Shown here piece by piece: positions 51,831 through 60,933 of a stretch of DNA of 64,000 nt. The DNA is from Streptomyces mexicanus (GTDB taxonomy: Bacteria; Actinomycetota; Actinomycetes; Streptomycetales; Streptomycetaceae). The first letter of the stretch is position 1. The number at the start of each line of letters is the position of its first letter. Below the pieces are notes generated by a model. That model ran no database searches, had not been told where the DNA came from, and worked only from the letters and a program-made list of their open reading frames with translations. Position numbers and translations under genes: made by a program. Location: positions 6,608,202 to 6,672,201 of the forward strand of contig NZ_LR732544.1 in assembly GCF_902506575.1 (NCBI RefSeq). Reading direction: 5' to 3'.

Positions 51831-52394
51831 ATGGCGAACAGCGCACTCCTGGTGATGGACGTCCAACGGGACGTCGTGGCGATCGCCGATGACGGTTCCG
51901 GATATCTGCCGCGCTTGCGCAGGGCGATCGACGGTGCTCGGGCTGCAGGCGTCACCGTGATCTATGTGGTGCTCGGACTACGGCCGGGCGATCCAGAAGT
52001 AAGCCCCCGCAACAAGGTGATGACAAACGTCGTGCGGGCCGGCCTGTTCACCGAGGGGGCCCCTGGCACCGAGATTCACGACGACGTCGCACCCCAGCAG
52101 GGAGACATTGTGGTCACCAAGAGACGGGGGAGCGCATTCTCGGGCAGCGACCTCGACTTGGTGCTCAGGGCTCGCGGTATCGACAGCCTTGTTCTCACCG
52201 GCATCGCCACCAGCGCTGTGGTGCTGTCCACCTTGTGGCACGCCATCGACCTGGACTTCGGCCTGACCGTCCTGGCGGATGCCTGCCTCGACACCGATCC
52301 CGAGGTGCACCGGATGCTCACCGAAAAGTTGTTCCCGCAATGGGCAGATGTGGTCGCCGTCGAGGACTGGATCAAAGCCATCGCGCCGCAATAG
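51831..52394 (+). CDS. Isochorismatase-like protein lacking the catalytic Cys
   Basis: 187 residues with the cysteine-hydrolase fold: SALLVMDVQRDVVA (the nucleophile-activating Asp), PQQGDIVVTKRRGSAFSGSD (Lys), and LVLTGIATSAVVLSTLWHAI. In catalytic members the last motif reads like T-x-x-C-V-x-x-T; here the Cys position is Val, so amidase-type chemistry is unlikely. Isochorismatases such as PhzD also lack this Cys, so hydrolysis of an isochorismate-like vinyl ether, or no catalysis at all, is possible. A good ribosome site (GAAGGGCGG) precedes the ATG. It is a lone gene downstream of an IS5 relic. Confidence 0.85.
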   Translation: MANSALLVMDVQRDVVAIADDGSGYLPRLRRAIDGARAAGVTVIYVVLGLRPGDPEVSPRNKVMTNVVRAGLFTEGAPGTEIHDDVAPQQGDIVVTKRRGSAFSGSDLDLVLRARGIDSLVLTGIATSAVVLSTLWHAIDLDFGLTVLADACLDTDPEVHRMLTEKLFPQWADVVAVEDWIKAIAPQ

Positions 52395-53149
52395 CGGGAG
52401 GCCCTCCACGCCCTCTCGTGCATGGTAAAGCGGCATCGTCTCGGCCGTGTCTCTTTGCTGGGCTCGTCAGTTGGTCGGATATGCCTGTCCGGTTACCGAT
52501 CACTGATGGGAGGTGGCGCAGCGCCGAGCACATCCCCCGCCCAGACAGGAGCCGACAAGGTCGTCGAGCGCCGAACGCCCACCCGCGCGACGCCCTGCTC
52601 ATGCCTTCTCGTCCGCCCCGGCCCCGGCCCTGTACGACGCCGACGTCCGCCGGCACGCCAGGGGTTCTTGAGGCCGCCATCGCGCTGCCCGAGGCTGAAC
52701 GCCTCGCTGAGACGGAACAACTGCGCCGGGCCCGGTCGAAGTCGGCGAGGCGGGCCGCGCCCAGATGACCGCGGTGGCTGACCGGCCGGGCCCGGAGCCA
52801 CCGGGGCGTGGTCGGGAATGATGGGCGGACGACCGACGATCTGCCCGTGGGCCCGACTCCCGAACCGGCCCCGCGTCTCCATGGCCAGCACGGGTTGCGT
52901 GCCCTGTCGGCTCCACGCCGGCTCAGTGTGGACGACCACATGTTCACCGCACCCGGCTGTCGGCCACCTTCCGATCGCGGCGGTTCACCACTGACGGAGC
53001 GCACCCGATGGCGGTGGCGGCCAAGTCGGCCCGAAGTGGCCCGATGAGGATCGGCGAGCTTCGCGGAGGCGCTGCCCGAGATCCGATCCTCCAGCACCGA
53101 CCGACGCGAAGCCATGCGAAATGGTGGAGGGCTGGCGACTGGGACCGGA
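52395..53149. other. Region without a confident gene
   Basis: About 750 bases. A plus-strand segment (LEAAIALPEAERLAETEQLR near 52668-52740) may be the helical tail of a lost small protein. Otherwise only Arg/Pro-rich open frames are seen. Confidence 0.35.
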
Positions 53150-53335
53150 TCGTCCGGCGGGCCGAGGGGGGCGCGCGCCGCCAGGGGAGCCGGCGGGCTG
53201 TCGCGACCGGGAAGGACCTCCGTGAAGAAGCGCCGCCGGTTGTCCTCGCGGAAGGCGGGGTCGGCCTTGCGGTCCGCCGTGATCGCCTCCTCGGGACAGG
53301 AGAGTTCGCACGTCCCGCAGTCTGCGGTCGTCGCC
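53150..53335 (-). pseudogene. Ferredoxin C-terminal remnant
   Basis: The complement encodes ADCGTCELSCPEEAITADRK, ADPAFREDNRRRFFTEVLPG and, after a slip, GSPGGAR. The CxxC...C pattern with EDNRRFFTEVLPGRD is the second half of an actinobacterial 4Fe-4S/7Fe ferredoxin. The first cluster motif is not found upstream, and the GSPGGA ending is out of frame. Confidence 0.65.
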
Positions 53336-53646
53336 GGGTGCGTGCTGCAGTGCTTCTTCAACCCGTGCAGCGTGGGGGTGGCCGCGCTGCTGCCGTCCAA
53401 CCTGCTGCAGTACGCGCTGCTCGCGCCCGACAGCGCCATGGCCGTGGCGGCCGCCGACTGGCTGGGAGAGCGCCGTGTCAGCCGTGCCTGCACCGCACGT
53501 GCGCGGCATGTAACAGAGGGAAACGCGCTCGGTACGCCGGAGCGGGACGACCTGTAACACGCCACTGTGAGGATCTCTTCGTCTTTCAAGATCACCACCG
53601 GTCCTCGGAGACGGGTGGTGTGTCCTACTGAAAGGGGATCCGCCAG

Positions 53647-55263
53647 ATGGCAGAGCCTCAACCGGGAACGGGCACCAGCAGACGTGGGTTCCTGCGGGCC
53701 GTCGGGGTCACCGGTGGTGCCGGGGCCATGTTCGCCACCATGGGAGCTCTCGGACTCGCCCCCTCCGCTGCCTACGCCGCCGAGAAGGAGGTGCCCTTCG
53801 TCGCTCCTCGACGCAGCGACTTCACTCTGCAGGGCCGGCACGGCAAGCCCGCCAAGGTCGTCGTCATCGGCGGAGGCATCGCCGGCCTCACCTCGGCCTA
53901 CGAACTGGGCAAGGCCGGATACGACTGCATCGTCCTCGAGGCCCGCGACCGCGTCGGCGGTCGCAACTTCACCGTGCGCGGCGGTGACACCGTCACCGAC
54001 CTGAACGGTGTCACTCAGGAGGTGACCTTCAGCCGGGGCCAGTACATGAACTGCGGCCCGGGCCGTCTCGCCCAGTGGATGAGCACCCTGGACTACTGCC
54101 GCGAACTCGGGGTGCCGGTCGAGGTCTTCACCAACACCAACGCCAGCGCCCTCATCTACAACGAGTCCACCGGTATGAAAGCCCCGGTCGCCTACCGCAC
54201 CGCCAAGGCCGACGTGTACGGCTACGTCTCCGAGCTGCTCGCCAAGGCCGCGAACGCAGGAGCCCTTGACGCCGAGTTGACCGCCGACGACAAGGAGCGG
54301 CTGCTCACCTTCCTGAAGAGCTACGGCTCTCTCGGCTCGGACTACAAGTACACCGGCACCGAGCACCGCGGCTTCAGCGTCGATCCCGGTGCCGCCGGCA
54401 CCCCGGGCGTGGAACTCGGCGGCTTGCCGTCCCTGTCCGAGGTCTTCGCCTCCAACGTCGGCCGCTACTTCTCCTTCGAGTTCGGTTACGACCAGGCCAT
54501 GCTGATGTTCCAGCCGGTCGGCGGCATGGACGCGATACCCGTGGCCTTCGCCAGGGCCATCGGGCCCGGCAAGATCCTCACCGGCGCCGCGGTCACCCAG
54601 GTCAGGAACACCTCCCGCGGTGTCGAGGTCACCTACACCCGAAACGGCCGCAGCAAGGTCATCGACGCGGACTACTGCATCGCCACGCTGGCGCCCTGGA
54701 TCCTTGCCCGGACCTCCCACAACCTCGGCTCCGCGGTGCAGAGCGCCCTTCGGGCGGTGCGGCCCTCCCAGGCATCCAAGATCGGCCTGGAGTACAAGAG
54801 CCGCTGGTGGGAGACCGATTTCAAGATCATGGGCGGTATCACCGAGACCGACCTGGACCTCGACCACATCTGGTACCCGTCCCACGGTCACCTCGGCGAG
54901 CGAGGCACTGTCATCGGTTACTACAACACCGGCGCCCACTCCGAGACCTACTCGGCGCTCACGCCGGCCCAGCGCCTGGAGCGTGCCGTCGCTCAAGGTG
55001 TGAAGATCCACGGTGAGAAGTACCGGTCGGAACTCACCGCCTGGTACTCGCACCAATGGAAGCTCGTCCCGCACATCGAGGCCGCTTGGCACTCCATGTC
55101 CGGCGGCCCCGACGCCCCGGCGTTCGCCCCGCTCAACCAGGCGCAAGGCAACGTCTACTTCGCCGGCGACTACCTGAGCTATCTGGACGCCTGGCAGTGC
55201 GGCGCGATCTCCTCCGCCCGCAAGGTCGTCACCGAACTGCATCAGCGGGTCCTGGCCTCCTGA
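53647..55263 (+). CDS. Tat-exported flavin amine oxidase
   Basis: 538 residues. A Tat signal (TSRRGFLRAVGVTGGAGAM, cleavage near AYA at residue 45) precedes a monoamine-oxidase-fold flavoprotein: KVVVIGGGIAGLTSAYELGK (FAD Rossmann), VLEARDRVGGRNFTVRGGD, NVYFAGDYLSYLDAWQCGAI SSAR (C-terminal FAD motif). It resembles secreted L-amino-acid oxidases, which deaminate amino acids and release H2O2 and ammonia outside the cell. The ribosome site AAAGGGGAT precedes the ATG. A strong terminator follows at 55383. It is the first of three consecutive exported enzymes. Confidence 0.9.
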   Translation: MAEPQPGTGTSRRGFLRAVGVTGGAGAMFATMGALGLAPSAAYAAEKEVPFVAPRRSDFTLQGRHGKPAKVVVIGGGIAGLTSAYELGKAGYDCIVLEARDRVGGRNFTVRGGDTVTDLNGVTQEVTFSRGQYMNCGPGRLAQWMSTLDYCRELGVPVEVFTNTNASALIYNESTGMKAPVAYRTAKADVYGYVSELLAKAANAGALDAELTADDKERLLTFLKSYGSLGSDYKYTGTEHRGFSVDPGAAGTPGVELGGLPSLSEVFASNVGRYFSFEFGYDQAMLMFQPVGGMDAIPVAFARAIGPGKILTGAAVTQVRNTSRGVEVTYTRNGRSKVIDADYCIATLAPWILARTSHNLGSAVQSALRAVRPSQASKIGLEYKSRWWETDFKIMGGITETDLDLDHIWYPSHGHLGERGTVIGYYNTGAHSETYSALTPAQRLERAVAQGVKIHGEKYRSELTAWYSHQWKLVPHIEAAWHSMSGGPDAPAFAPLNQAQGNVYFAGDYLSYLDAWQCGAISSARKVVTELHQRVLAS

Positions 55264-55382
55264 CCTGCCGTACCTCTCCCGAACCCCGAAGCCTCCGGGG
55301 GCGAGGACAGCACCACCCGCTCCGTGGAGAACGATGCCCGTGTAGAGAAGGCGCACGTGAAGTCGTCGTGCGGCGAACACCC

Positions 55383-55413
55383 CGGCCCGGCCCCCTGCCC
55401 GAGGGCCGGGCCG
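55383..55413 (+). terminator. Terminator after the amine oxidase gene
   Basis: CGGCCCGGCCC and GGGCCGGGCCG, perfect 11-bp arms with a 9-base loop, 120 bases after the stop. Confidence 0.7.
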
Positions 55414-55757
55414 TAGTGTGAGGCGTCCCGGTCGTGGGGCCAGATGGGCACCGATCCGGCCACCCCCTCGGAGTGTCCGGATCGGGAATGCCGGTGTGCA
55501 GGTTTGTCGTGGGCAGTTTTCCACATGGACGCGGAGCCCGCCGACGGCGCGCAGGACGCGGGTGAGGGTACCGTCGTGTGAGCGCCTGTGCCCCGCGCCG
55601 GCGTCCCCGCGCGCCGTTTCTGCGGCTGACGTTTCCGGGCATGCGGCGCGGGCAGGCCGATGCCCATGTGCCGTGCGCCCTTCAGCCCGTCGTCATCCAC
55701 AGTCCACCAGGGCAGACCAGGGTCTGAACGCCGCCGCTGCATCGCTGCCGTATGTCT

Positions 55758-55792
55758 CGATACCACGTGCATCGATACAACCTGCACGATAC
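55758..55792. promoter_or_regulatory. Three CGATAC repeats upstream of the PHP gene
   Basis: CGATAC occurs at 55758, 55773 and 55787, start to start 15 and 14 bases apart, with GTGCAT or CTGCA between. This spaced array, 55-90 bases before the ATG at 55847, is a candidate multi-site activator or repressor region. Confidence 0.5.
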
Positions 55793-55846
55793 GGCAGGTA
55801 CCGACACCCCGACCTTGCCTGCCGCCCCGACCTTGCCGAGGACACC

Positions 55847-57487
55847 ATGTGCCGTGACGGACACTGCGAGCACCACGCGGATCCCCTCACCCCGGACGCC
55901 GTCGGCGACCACGAGCCGGGCGCCGCGGTAGGACGGCGGCGGCTGCTCACCGTCGGACTGGGCGGCGCGGCCGCCCTCACCCTGCCTCCGGCTTCGTTCG
56001 CGCAGGCCGCCGACGACTTCTCCGGCGCCGCCCCGCCGGCCGGCCGCGAGGTGACCCGTACCATCACCGGGTTCCTGGAGACGGGAGCCGTGGACTTCGT
56101 CCACCTGCCCGTCGAAGTCCCCCCGGGCGTGCAGAAGATCGCCGTCTCCTACTCTTACGACAAGCCCGCCGTCCCGCCCGGCACCCCGGGCAACTCCTGC
56201 GACATCGGTGTCTTCGACGAACGGGGTATCGCACTGGGCAGCCGGGGATTCCGCGGCTGGTCCGGCGGCTTCCGCTCCTCCTTCGAAATCAGCAACAGCG
56301 ACGCCACCCCCGGATATCTGCCCGGCCCCGTCAACCCCGGCACCTGGCACGTCGTGCTCGGCCCGTACCAGGTGGCGCCGCAGGGCATGCACTACCGAGT
56401 ACAGACGACCTTGACCTACGGCGAGTCCGGCCCCGCGCATGTGAACCACTACCCGCCGCAGCGAGCCGAAGGGCGCGGGCGCGACTGGTACCGGGGGGAC
56501 TGCCACCTGCACACCGTCCACTCCGACGGCAAGCGCCTGCCGGGCGAGGTCGCGGCCGGCGCCCGGGCCGCCGGGCTGGACTTCATCGTCTCCACCGACC
56601 ACAACACCCCTGCCTCGCACGGCGTGTGGGGTGAGTACGCCGGGCCCGACCTGCTGATCGTCCCCGGCGAAGAGGTCACCACCCGCAACGGCCACTGGCT
56701 CGCCCTCGGCCTGCCGCCCGGCGAGTGGATCGACTGGCGCTACCGCTCGCGTGACGACGTCTTCAAGCGCTTCGCGCGCCAGGTGCGCCGCGGCGGCGGC
56801 CTCGTGGTGCCCGCGCACATGTACTGCGCATACGTCGCCTCCCAGTGGAAGTTCGGCTTCGACGACGCCGACGCCACCGAGGTGTGGACCGGCCCGTGGA
56901 CCTACGACGACGAGCACGCGGTGAGCACCTGGGACCAGAAGCTCGGTGAGGCGGTGCGTACCGGCACGCGCTGGCTGCCGGCCATGGGCAACAGCGACGC
57001 CCACAGCGACCCGCAGGTCATCGGCCTGCCGCACAACGTCGTCCGCGCCGACGGCCTGGCCACCGACGCGATCATGGAAGGCATTCGCGCAGGCCACAGC
57101 TGGATCGCCGAATCGGCGTCCGTGACACTGGACTTCACCGCCACCGGCAACGGCGGACAGGCCGGCATCGGCGAGACGTTGAAGGTACCCGCCGACGCTC
57201 CCGTCGACGTCCGTCTCGACGTGCGGGGCGTGCCCCACGGCACGGTCCGCGTCATCACCGACGAGGGTCAGATGCACCAGGAGTCGCTCGACGCCTCCGG
57301 CACCGGAACGGTGATGTGGCGGACGACCGCCTCCCTCGCCTCCTATGTGCGCGCCGAGGTCCGCCATCCGATGGCCGACGGCAGTCCGGGACAGGGCAAC
57401 ACGATGGGGGAGGCGCTGCTGTTCGGCCCGATGGCCGCCCTGACGAACCCGGTCTTCCTGACGGCGACGACGGCTTCGCACAGCTGA
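55847..57487 (+). CDS. Tat-exported PHP-domain metallohydrolase (CehA/McbA-like)
   Basis: 546 residues from the ATG at 55847, with GAGGA upstream. A Tat signal lies at GRRRLLTVGLGGAAALTLPP (residues 29-48). A beta-rich N-terminal domain precedes the PHP metal-binding motifs: DCHLHTVHSDG (HxH), IVSTDHNTPASHGVWGEYAG, VPGEEVTTRNGHWLALG, and GNSDAHSDPQVIG. Such enzymes hydrolyse phosphoester, carbamate or similar bonds using two or three metal ions. A C-terminal beta domain (ASYVRAEVRHPMADG) follows. The substrate is unknown. CGATAC repeats upstream suggest specific regulation. Confidence 0.88.
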   Translation: MCRDGHCEHHADPLTPDAVGDHEPGAAVGRRRLLTVGLGGAAALTLPPASFAQAADDFSGAAPPAGREVTRTITGFLETGAVDFVHLPVEVPPGVQKIAVSYSYDKPAVPPGTPGNSCDIGVFDERGIALGSRGFRGWSGGFRSSFEISNSDATPGYLPGPVNPGTWHVVLGPYQVAPQGMHYRVQTTLTYGESGPAHVNHYPPQRAEGRGRDWYRGDCHLHTVHSDGKRLPGEVAAGARAAGLDFIVSTDHNTPASHGVWGEYAGPDLLIVPGEEVTTRNGHWLALGLPPGEWIDWRYRSRDDVFKRFARQVRRGGGLVVPAHMYCAYVASQWKFGFDDADATEVWTGPWTYDDEHAVSTWDQKLGEAVRTGTRWLPAMGNSDAHSDPQVIGLPHNVVRADGLATDAIMEGIRAGHSWIAESASVTLDFTATGNGGQAGIGETLKVPADAPVDVRLDVRGVPHGTVRVITDEGQMHQESLDASGTGTVMWRTTASLASYVRAEVRHPMADGSPGQGNTMGEALLFGPMAALTNPVFLTATTASHS

Positions 57488-58322
57488 CGGGACGGCCCGG
57501 CCGTTCGCAACGGACACGAGACCGGTCGAGCGGGAACACCGGGCATGACCTCGACGGTTCTCCCGTGCAGGGGGGCGCGCCGTCCTGGCGTCAGGCGGTG
57601 CGCTGGGGCCCAGCGGGGTCGATGGGGGCGGTCCGGGCCGGCCGTCGGAGCGCCGTCCAGGCAGCGTCGGTCTCCGACCGAGGTTGCTCGGTGATCGGCC
57701 CCTGGTGGACGTGGCTCGCATTCCCGACCAGCATCAGGCAGCGCTCCCGACCCCTTCGGGTCGGGCCCGCGGACCGTCCGCCGCGGGGATCGCACCGGGC
57801 CTGTCCGGCGGATCATGCCGCAGGCGCAGGCGCAGGCGCAGGCGCAGGCGCAGGCGCAGGCGCAGGCGCAGGAGCGGGAGCGGACGCGGCCTGACCGCCG
57901 GTGCCTGGCGGGGCGACGCGCACGCCGCTCTGCCGCTCCGACCGCCTGCCGGGTCAGTATCCCGGACGGTTCCAGCGGGCACCGGAGCCCCGTGGACACC
58001 AGGACCACCTCGGAGCGTGCCGCGGAGTCGAGGGGCGCGGTGCGGTCGCGCATGGTCGGCTGCCATCGGGGACTGTCGAGGTGCGTGCTGGCGCGCCGGG
58101 AAGGGCGCGTGGTGCGGAGTGGGTGCAAGGAGCGGCGCGCGGCCGGGCGTGGGGTCTTTCTGCGGCCACCGGCCGTGGGTGGAGCTTTTGGGCCTGCTCG
58201 GTCTACGCCGCCTCCAGCGATTCGGCACCGATCGGCCCCTGTGCCTTGACGGAGCCCGCCCCGCTGGAAACGGTGAGCCGGTCAAGCCGCTCCCGTCTCT
58301 CTCATTCTCCTCAGGAGTCCGC
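57488..58322. other. Intergenic region with a hexanucleotide tract
   Basis: About 830 bases between the PHP and GH10-like genes with no convincing gene. It contains the GCAGGC tandem tract at 57820-57872. Open frames reading QAQAQA or CACACA arise from that tract and are not considered genes. Confidence 0.45.
57820..57872. repeat. (GCAGGC)n microsatellite
   Basis: Almost nine tandem copies of GCAGGC, followed by an imperfect copy (GCAGGAGCGGGAGCGG). It probably arose by slippage; copy number is expected to vary between isolates. Confidence 0.85.
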
Positions 58323-59882
58323 GTGACCGACACTGCGTACCACGGTTCGGCTGCACAACATCCCACGCGACGCGCGCTGTTGCGGGCCGCAGGCATGATG
58401 GCCGGCCTGGCTGCCACAGGGCTGGCCGGCCCCGCTCCCGCTGCGGCCGCCGCCGGTGGCACGACCGCGTACCGCGACCGCGAGCTGCGGGGCGAATGGA
58501 TCGCGACCGTCGCCAACACCGACTGGCCCTCACGGGCCGGGCTGAGCCCGGCCGCACAGCAGGCGGAGTTCGTCGCGCTGCTCGAGCACGCCCGATCGAT
58601 CGGGCTCAACACGGTCTTCGCACAGGTCCGTCCGGTGGCCGACGCCTTCTGGCCGTCGCGCTTCGAGCCGTGGTCGCAGTACCTGACAGGTACTCAGGGC
58701 GAGGACCCCGGTTACGACCCGCTGGCCTTCATGGTCGAGGCCGCGCACGAGCACGGGCTGACCCTGCACGCGTGGTTCAATCCGTACCGCGTCTCGCTGC
58801 AGTCCGACGTCACCAAGCTCGTGCCGGGGCACCCGGCGCGGCTGCACCCGGAGTGGGTCGTCTCCTACGGCGGTCAGTTGTACTACAACCCCGGCGTCCC
58901 GGCGGCCCGCGCCTTCGTCGAGGACGCGATCTTGGACGCGGTGGAGCGCTACGAGATCGACGGCGTCCACTTCGACGACTACTTCTACCCCTATCCGGTG
59001 GGCGGCAAGGACTTCCCCGACGACGACGCCTTCGCCGCGTACGGCGCGGGCTTCACCGACCGGGCCGCCTGGCGGCGGCGCAACGTGGACCTGCTGGTGC
59101 GGGAGGTGCGCGACCGGGTGCGCAGGATCCGGCCCGAGGCGGCGTTCGGCATCAGTCCGTTCGGCATCTGGCGCAACGCCTCCAGCGATCCGCGGGGTTC
59201 GGCCACCAACGGCACCCAGTCCTACGACGCGCTCAACGCCGACACGCTGGGCTGGGTGCGCGAGGGCTGGCTGGACTACATCGCCCCGCAGCTGTACTGG
59301 AACATCGGTCTGCCGGTGGCCGACTACGCCGTCCTCGCCCCGTGGTGGGCGCAGGCGGTCCGCGGCACCGACGTGCAGCTGTGGATCGGCCAGGGCGTGT
59401 ACAAGGCCGGCGACCCCGCTCAGCCGGCGGCCTGGCAGGACCCGGCCGAGCTCTCCCGGCATCTGACCCTGGACGAGGGCCTGCCGGAGATCAACGGCGA
59501 GATCCTGTTCAGCGCCACGGACGTGGCCGCCGACCCGATCGGCGCGGTCACCCGGCTGACCGCCGACCACTGGCAGCGGCCCGCACTGCCGCCGCTCCTG
59601 CCGAGACTCGCCGGTGGCCCCGCACCCCTGCCCCCGCTCGCCGCGGCGGCGGGCGACGGCATCCGGATCGAGGTGCGCTCCCGCGGCGACCACGTGCCCG
59701 CGCTCTACGCGGTACGTCGGCACACCTGTGCCGACGACGGCCTCGTGGCGGTGCTGCCGGGCGCCCGGCACACCCAGTGGACCGATCCGGCGGCCATGGC
59801 CGGCGCGACGTACACGGTCACGTCGGTGGACCGCGCCAACCGCGAGAGCTCCCCGGTCACCGTGCGCATGCCCCACCGCTGA
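58323..59882 (+). CDS. Tat-exported GH10-like family glycosylhydrolase (GHL10)
   Basis: 519 residues from GTG 58323, preceded by AGGAG. A Tat-like signal (TRRALLRAAGMMAGLAATGL, cleavage after AAAAA near residue 44) precedes a TIM-barrel domain of the GHL10/DUF187 family: ELRGEWIATVANTDWPS, IGLNTVFAQVRPVADAFWPS, HAWFNPYRVS, YEIDGVHFDDYFYPYP, AFGISPFGIWRN, LDYIAPQLYWN. Enzymes of this family act on glycans, with the Asp in FDDY and Glu residues in the barrel as likely catalytic groups. A C-terminal beta-sandwich domain with AMAGATYTVTSVDRANRESS resembles a fibronectin-type module. The predicted target is an extracellular polysaccharide. A convergent-gene terminator follows. Confidence 0.88.
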   Translation: MTDTAYHGSAAQHPTRRALLRAAGMMAGLAATGLAGPAPAAAAAGGTTAYRDRELRGEWIATVANTDWPSRAGLSPAAQQAEFVALLEHARSIGLNTVFAQVRPVADAFWPSRFEPWSQYLTGTQGEDPGYDPLAFMVEAAHEHGLTLHAWFNPYRVSLQSDVTKLVPGHPARLHPEWVVSYGGQLYYNPGVPAARAFVEDAILDAVERYEIDGVHFDDYFYPYPVGGKDFPDDDAFAAYGAGFTDRAAWRRRNVDLLVREVRDRVRRIRPEAAFGISPFGIWRNASSDPRGSATNGTQSYDALNADTLGWVREGWLDYIAPQLYWNIGLPVADYAVLAPWWAQAVRGTDVQLWIGQGVYKAGDPAQPAAWQDPAELSRHLTLDEGLPEINGEILFSATDVAADPIGAVTRLTADHWQRPALPPLLPRLAGGPAPLPPLAAAAGDGIRIEVRSRGDHVPALYAVRRHTCADDGLVAVLPGARHTQWTDPAAMAGATYTVTSVDRANRESSPVTVRMPHR

Positions 59883-59938
59883 CGGGCCTCACCCCTGCGA
59901 ACCCGTCGCGGCCGCTCAGGGCCGGGACGGCACCGGGG

Positions 59939-59956
59939 CGGGGCCTCGGGGCCCCG
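59939..59956. terminator. Bidirectional terminator between convergent genes
   Basis: CGGGGCC and GGCCCCG, 7-bp arms with loop TCGG, midway between the GH10-like gene and the alpha/beta hydrolase gene on the opposite strand. Confidence 0.65.
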
Positions 59957-59970
59957 TCGCTGGTGGTGTT

Positions 59971-60783
59971 TCACCGCTCCCCGTCGAGGGCGGTGACTTC
60001 GCGTACGGCCTCGGCGATGGCACGGAAGTCCTTCTTGAGGATCGCGCCGTGGTTGCTGGCGACCTTCGTGCTCCGGATATTCGGGTTGCGGGCGGTTACC
60101 GCGTCGAGGCTGGTGCGGATCCGTTCCTGCTCGTCGCCCTTGCTTCCGAGGGAGGTTCCGGAAGCGACCACATACCGCGCCGGGACGGTGATGCCGTCCA
60201 GCACGGGGCCCAGCTCGCGCTCGCGGGAGAGCCTGCCGAGCTCGATGTTGCTTTCCGCCTGCTGCGCGGCCGTCATCCGCGGGGTCAGACCCGTCGGGCG
60301 CAGCAGCGGCGTGAACCAGCTCATCCGCCGGAACAGCTTCCGGATCCGCTCCTCCATGGCGTCGTCGAGCCAGTCGTAGGGGTACGCGCCGTCGACCATG
60401 ACCGCGCCCACCGTACGCTCCGGGTTCCGGGCGGCCCAGTGCGCCGCGACGACCGCTCCGTAGGACCAGCCCACCACGACCGCCCGGTCCACTCCCCTGG
60501 CCGCGAGAACGGCGTCGACGTCGCGGACGGCGGCCTCGAAGGAATAGTCCGCCGAACGCTTCGACTTCCGGCCGCGGGCCCGTTCGTCGTAGGTGAGGTG
60601 CCGCCACCCCGTCCCCAGCCCGGCGATGACCCGCCGCCAGTATCCCTGAGTGGCGAACTGGCCGTTGAGGTAGACCACGGGGACACCGGGACCTCCGGTG
60701 TCGGTCACGGCCAGTGCCGTGTCGTCGACCGGCACCATGCCGGTCCACTGCGCAGCGGTCGAGGAAGTGCCGTTGGTCGTCAT
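59971..60783 (-). CDS. Alpha/beta-fold hydrolase
   Basis: 270 residues without a signal peptide. VVYLNGQFATQGYWRRVIAG, YDERARGRKSKRSADYSFEA and AVVVGWSYGAVVAAHWAARN (nucleophile elbow GWSYG) identify the fold; SNHGAILKKDFRAIAEAV supplies the catalytic His. It probably hydrolyses an ester or similar small molecule in the cytoplasm; homologues are annotated only as hydrolases. The gene is expressed divergently from nothing close and converges with the GH10-like gene across the terminator. Confidence 0.85.
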   Translation of the reverse strand: MTTNGTSSTAAQWTGMVPVDDTALAVTDTGGPGVPVVYLNGQFATQGYWRRVIAGLGTGWRHLTYDERARGRKSKRSADYSFEAAVRDVDAVLAARGVDRAVVVGWSYGAVVAAHWAARNPERTVGAVMVDGAYPYDWLDDAMEERIRKLFRRMSWFTPLLRPTGLTPRMTAAQQAESNIELGRLSRERELGPVLDGITVPARYVVASGTSLGSKGDEQERIRTSLDAVTARNPNIRSTKVASNHGAILKKDFRAIAEAVREVTALDGER

Positions 60784-60933
60784 GTTTTCCCCTGGTCAGG
60801 TCGTCAGGCGTTCAGGTGGTCGTGTGCGCGTGTGGTCAGGTGCGCGTGTCTTGGCGGCCGTTGCCTCGTCGGTGACGGCCGGGGCGGATCTCCATCGCGG
60901 TGGGCCCGCCGGACAGCCGGCGAGCCGGCTCCT

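Noticed and set aside
52372..55524. A 1050-codon open frame on the minus strand across the amine oxidase gene
   Set aside because: It is antisense to a clearly conserved flavoprotein and is a GC-bias shadow, apart from a short ferredoxin-like piece that is annotated separately.
57815..58249. A QAQAQA-repeat protein from the GCAGGC tract
   Set aside because: The reading frame is created by the microsatellite; no ribosome site, domain or conserved ending.
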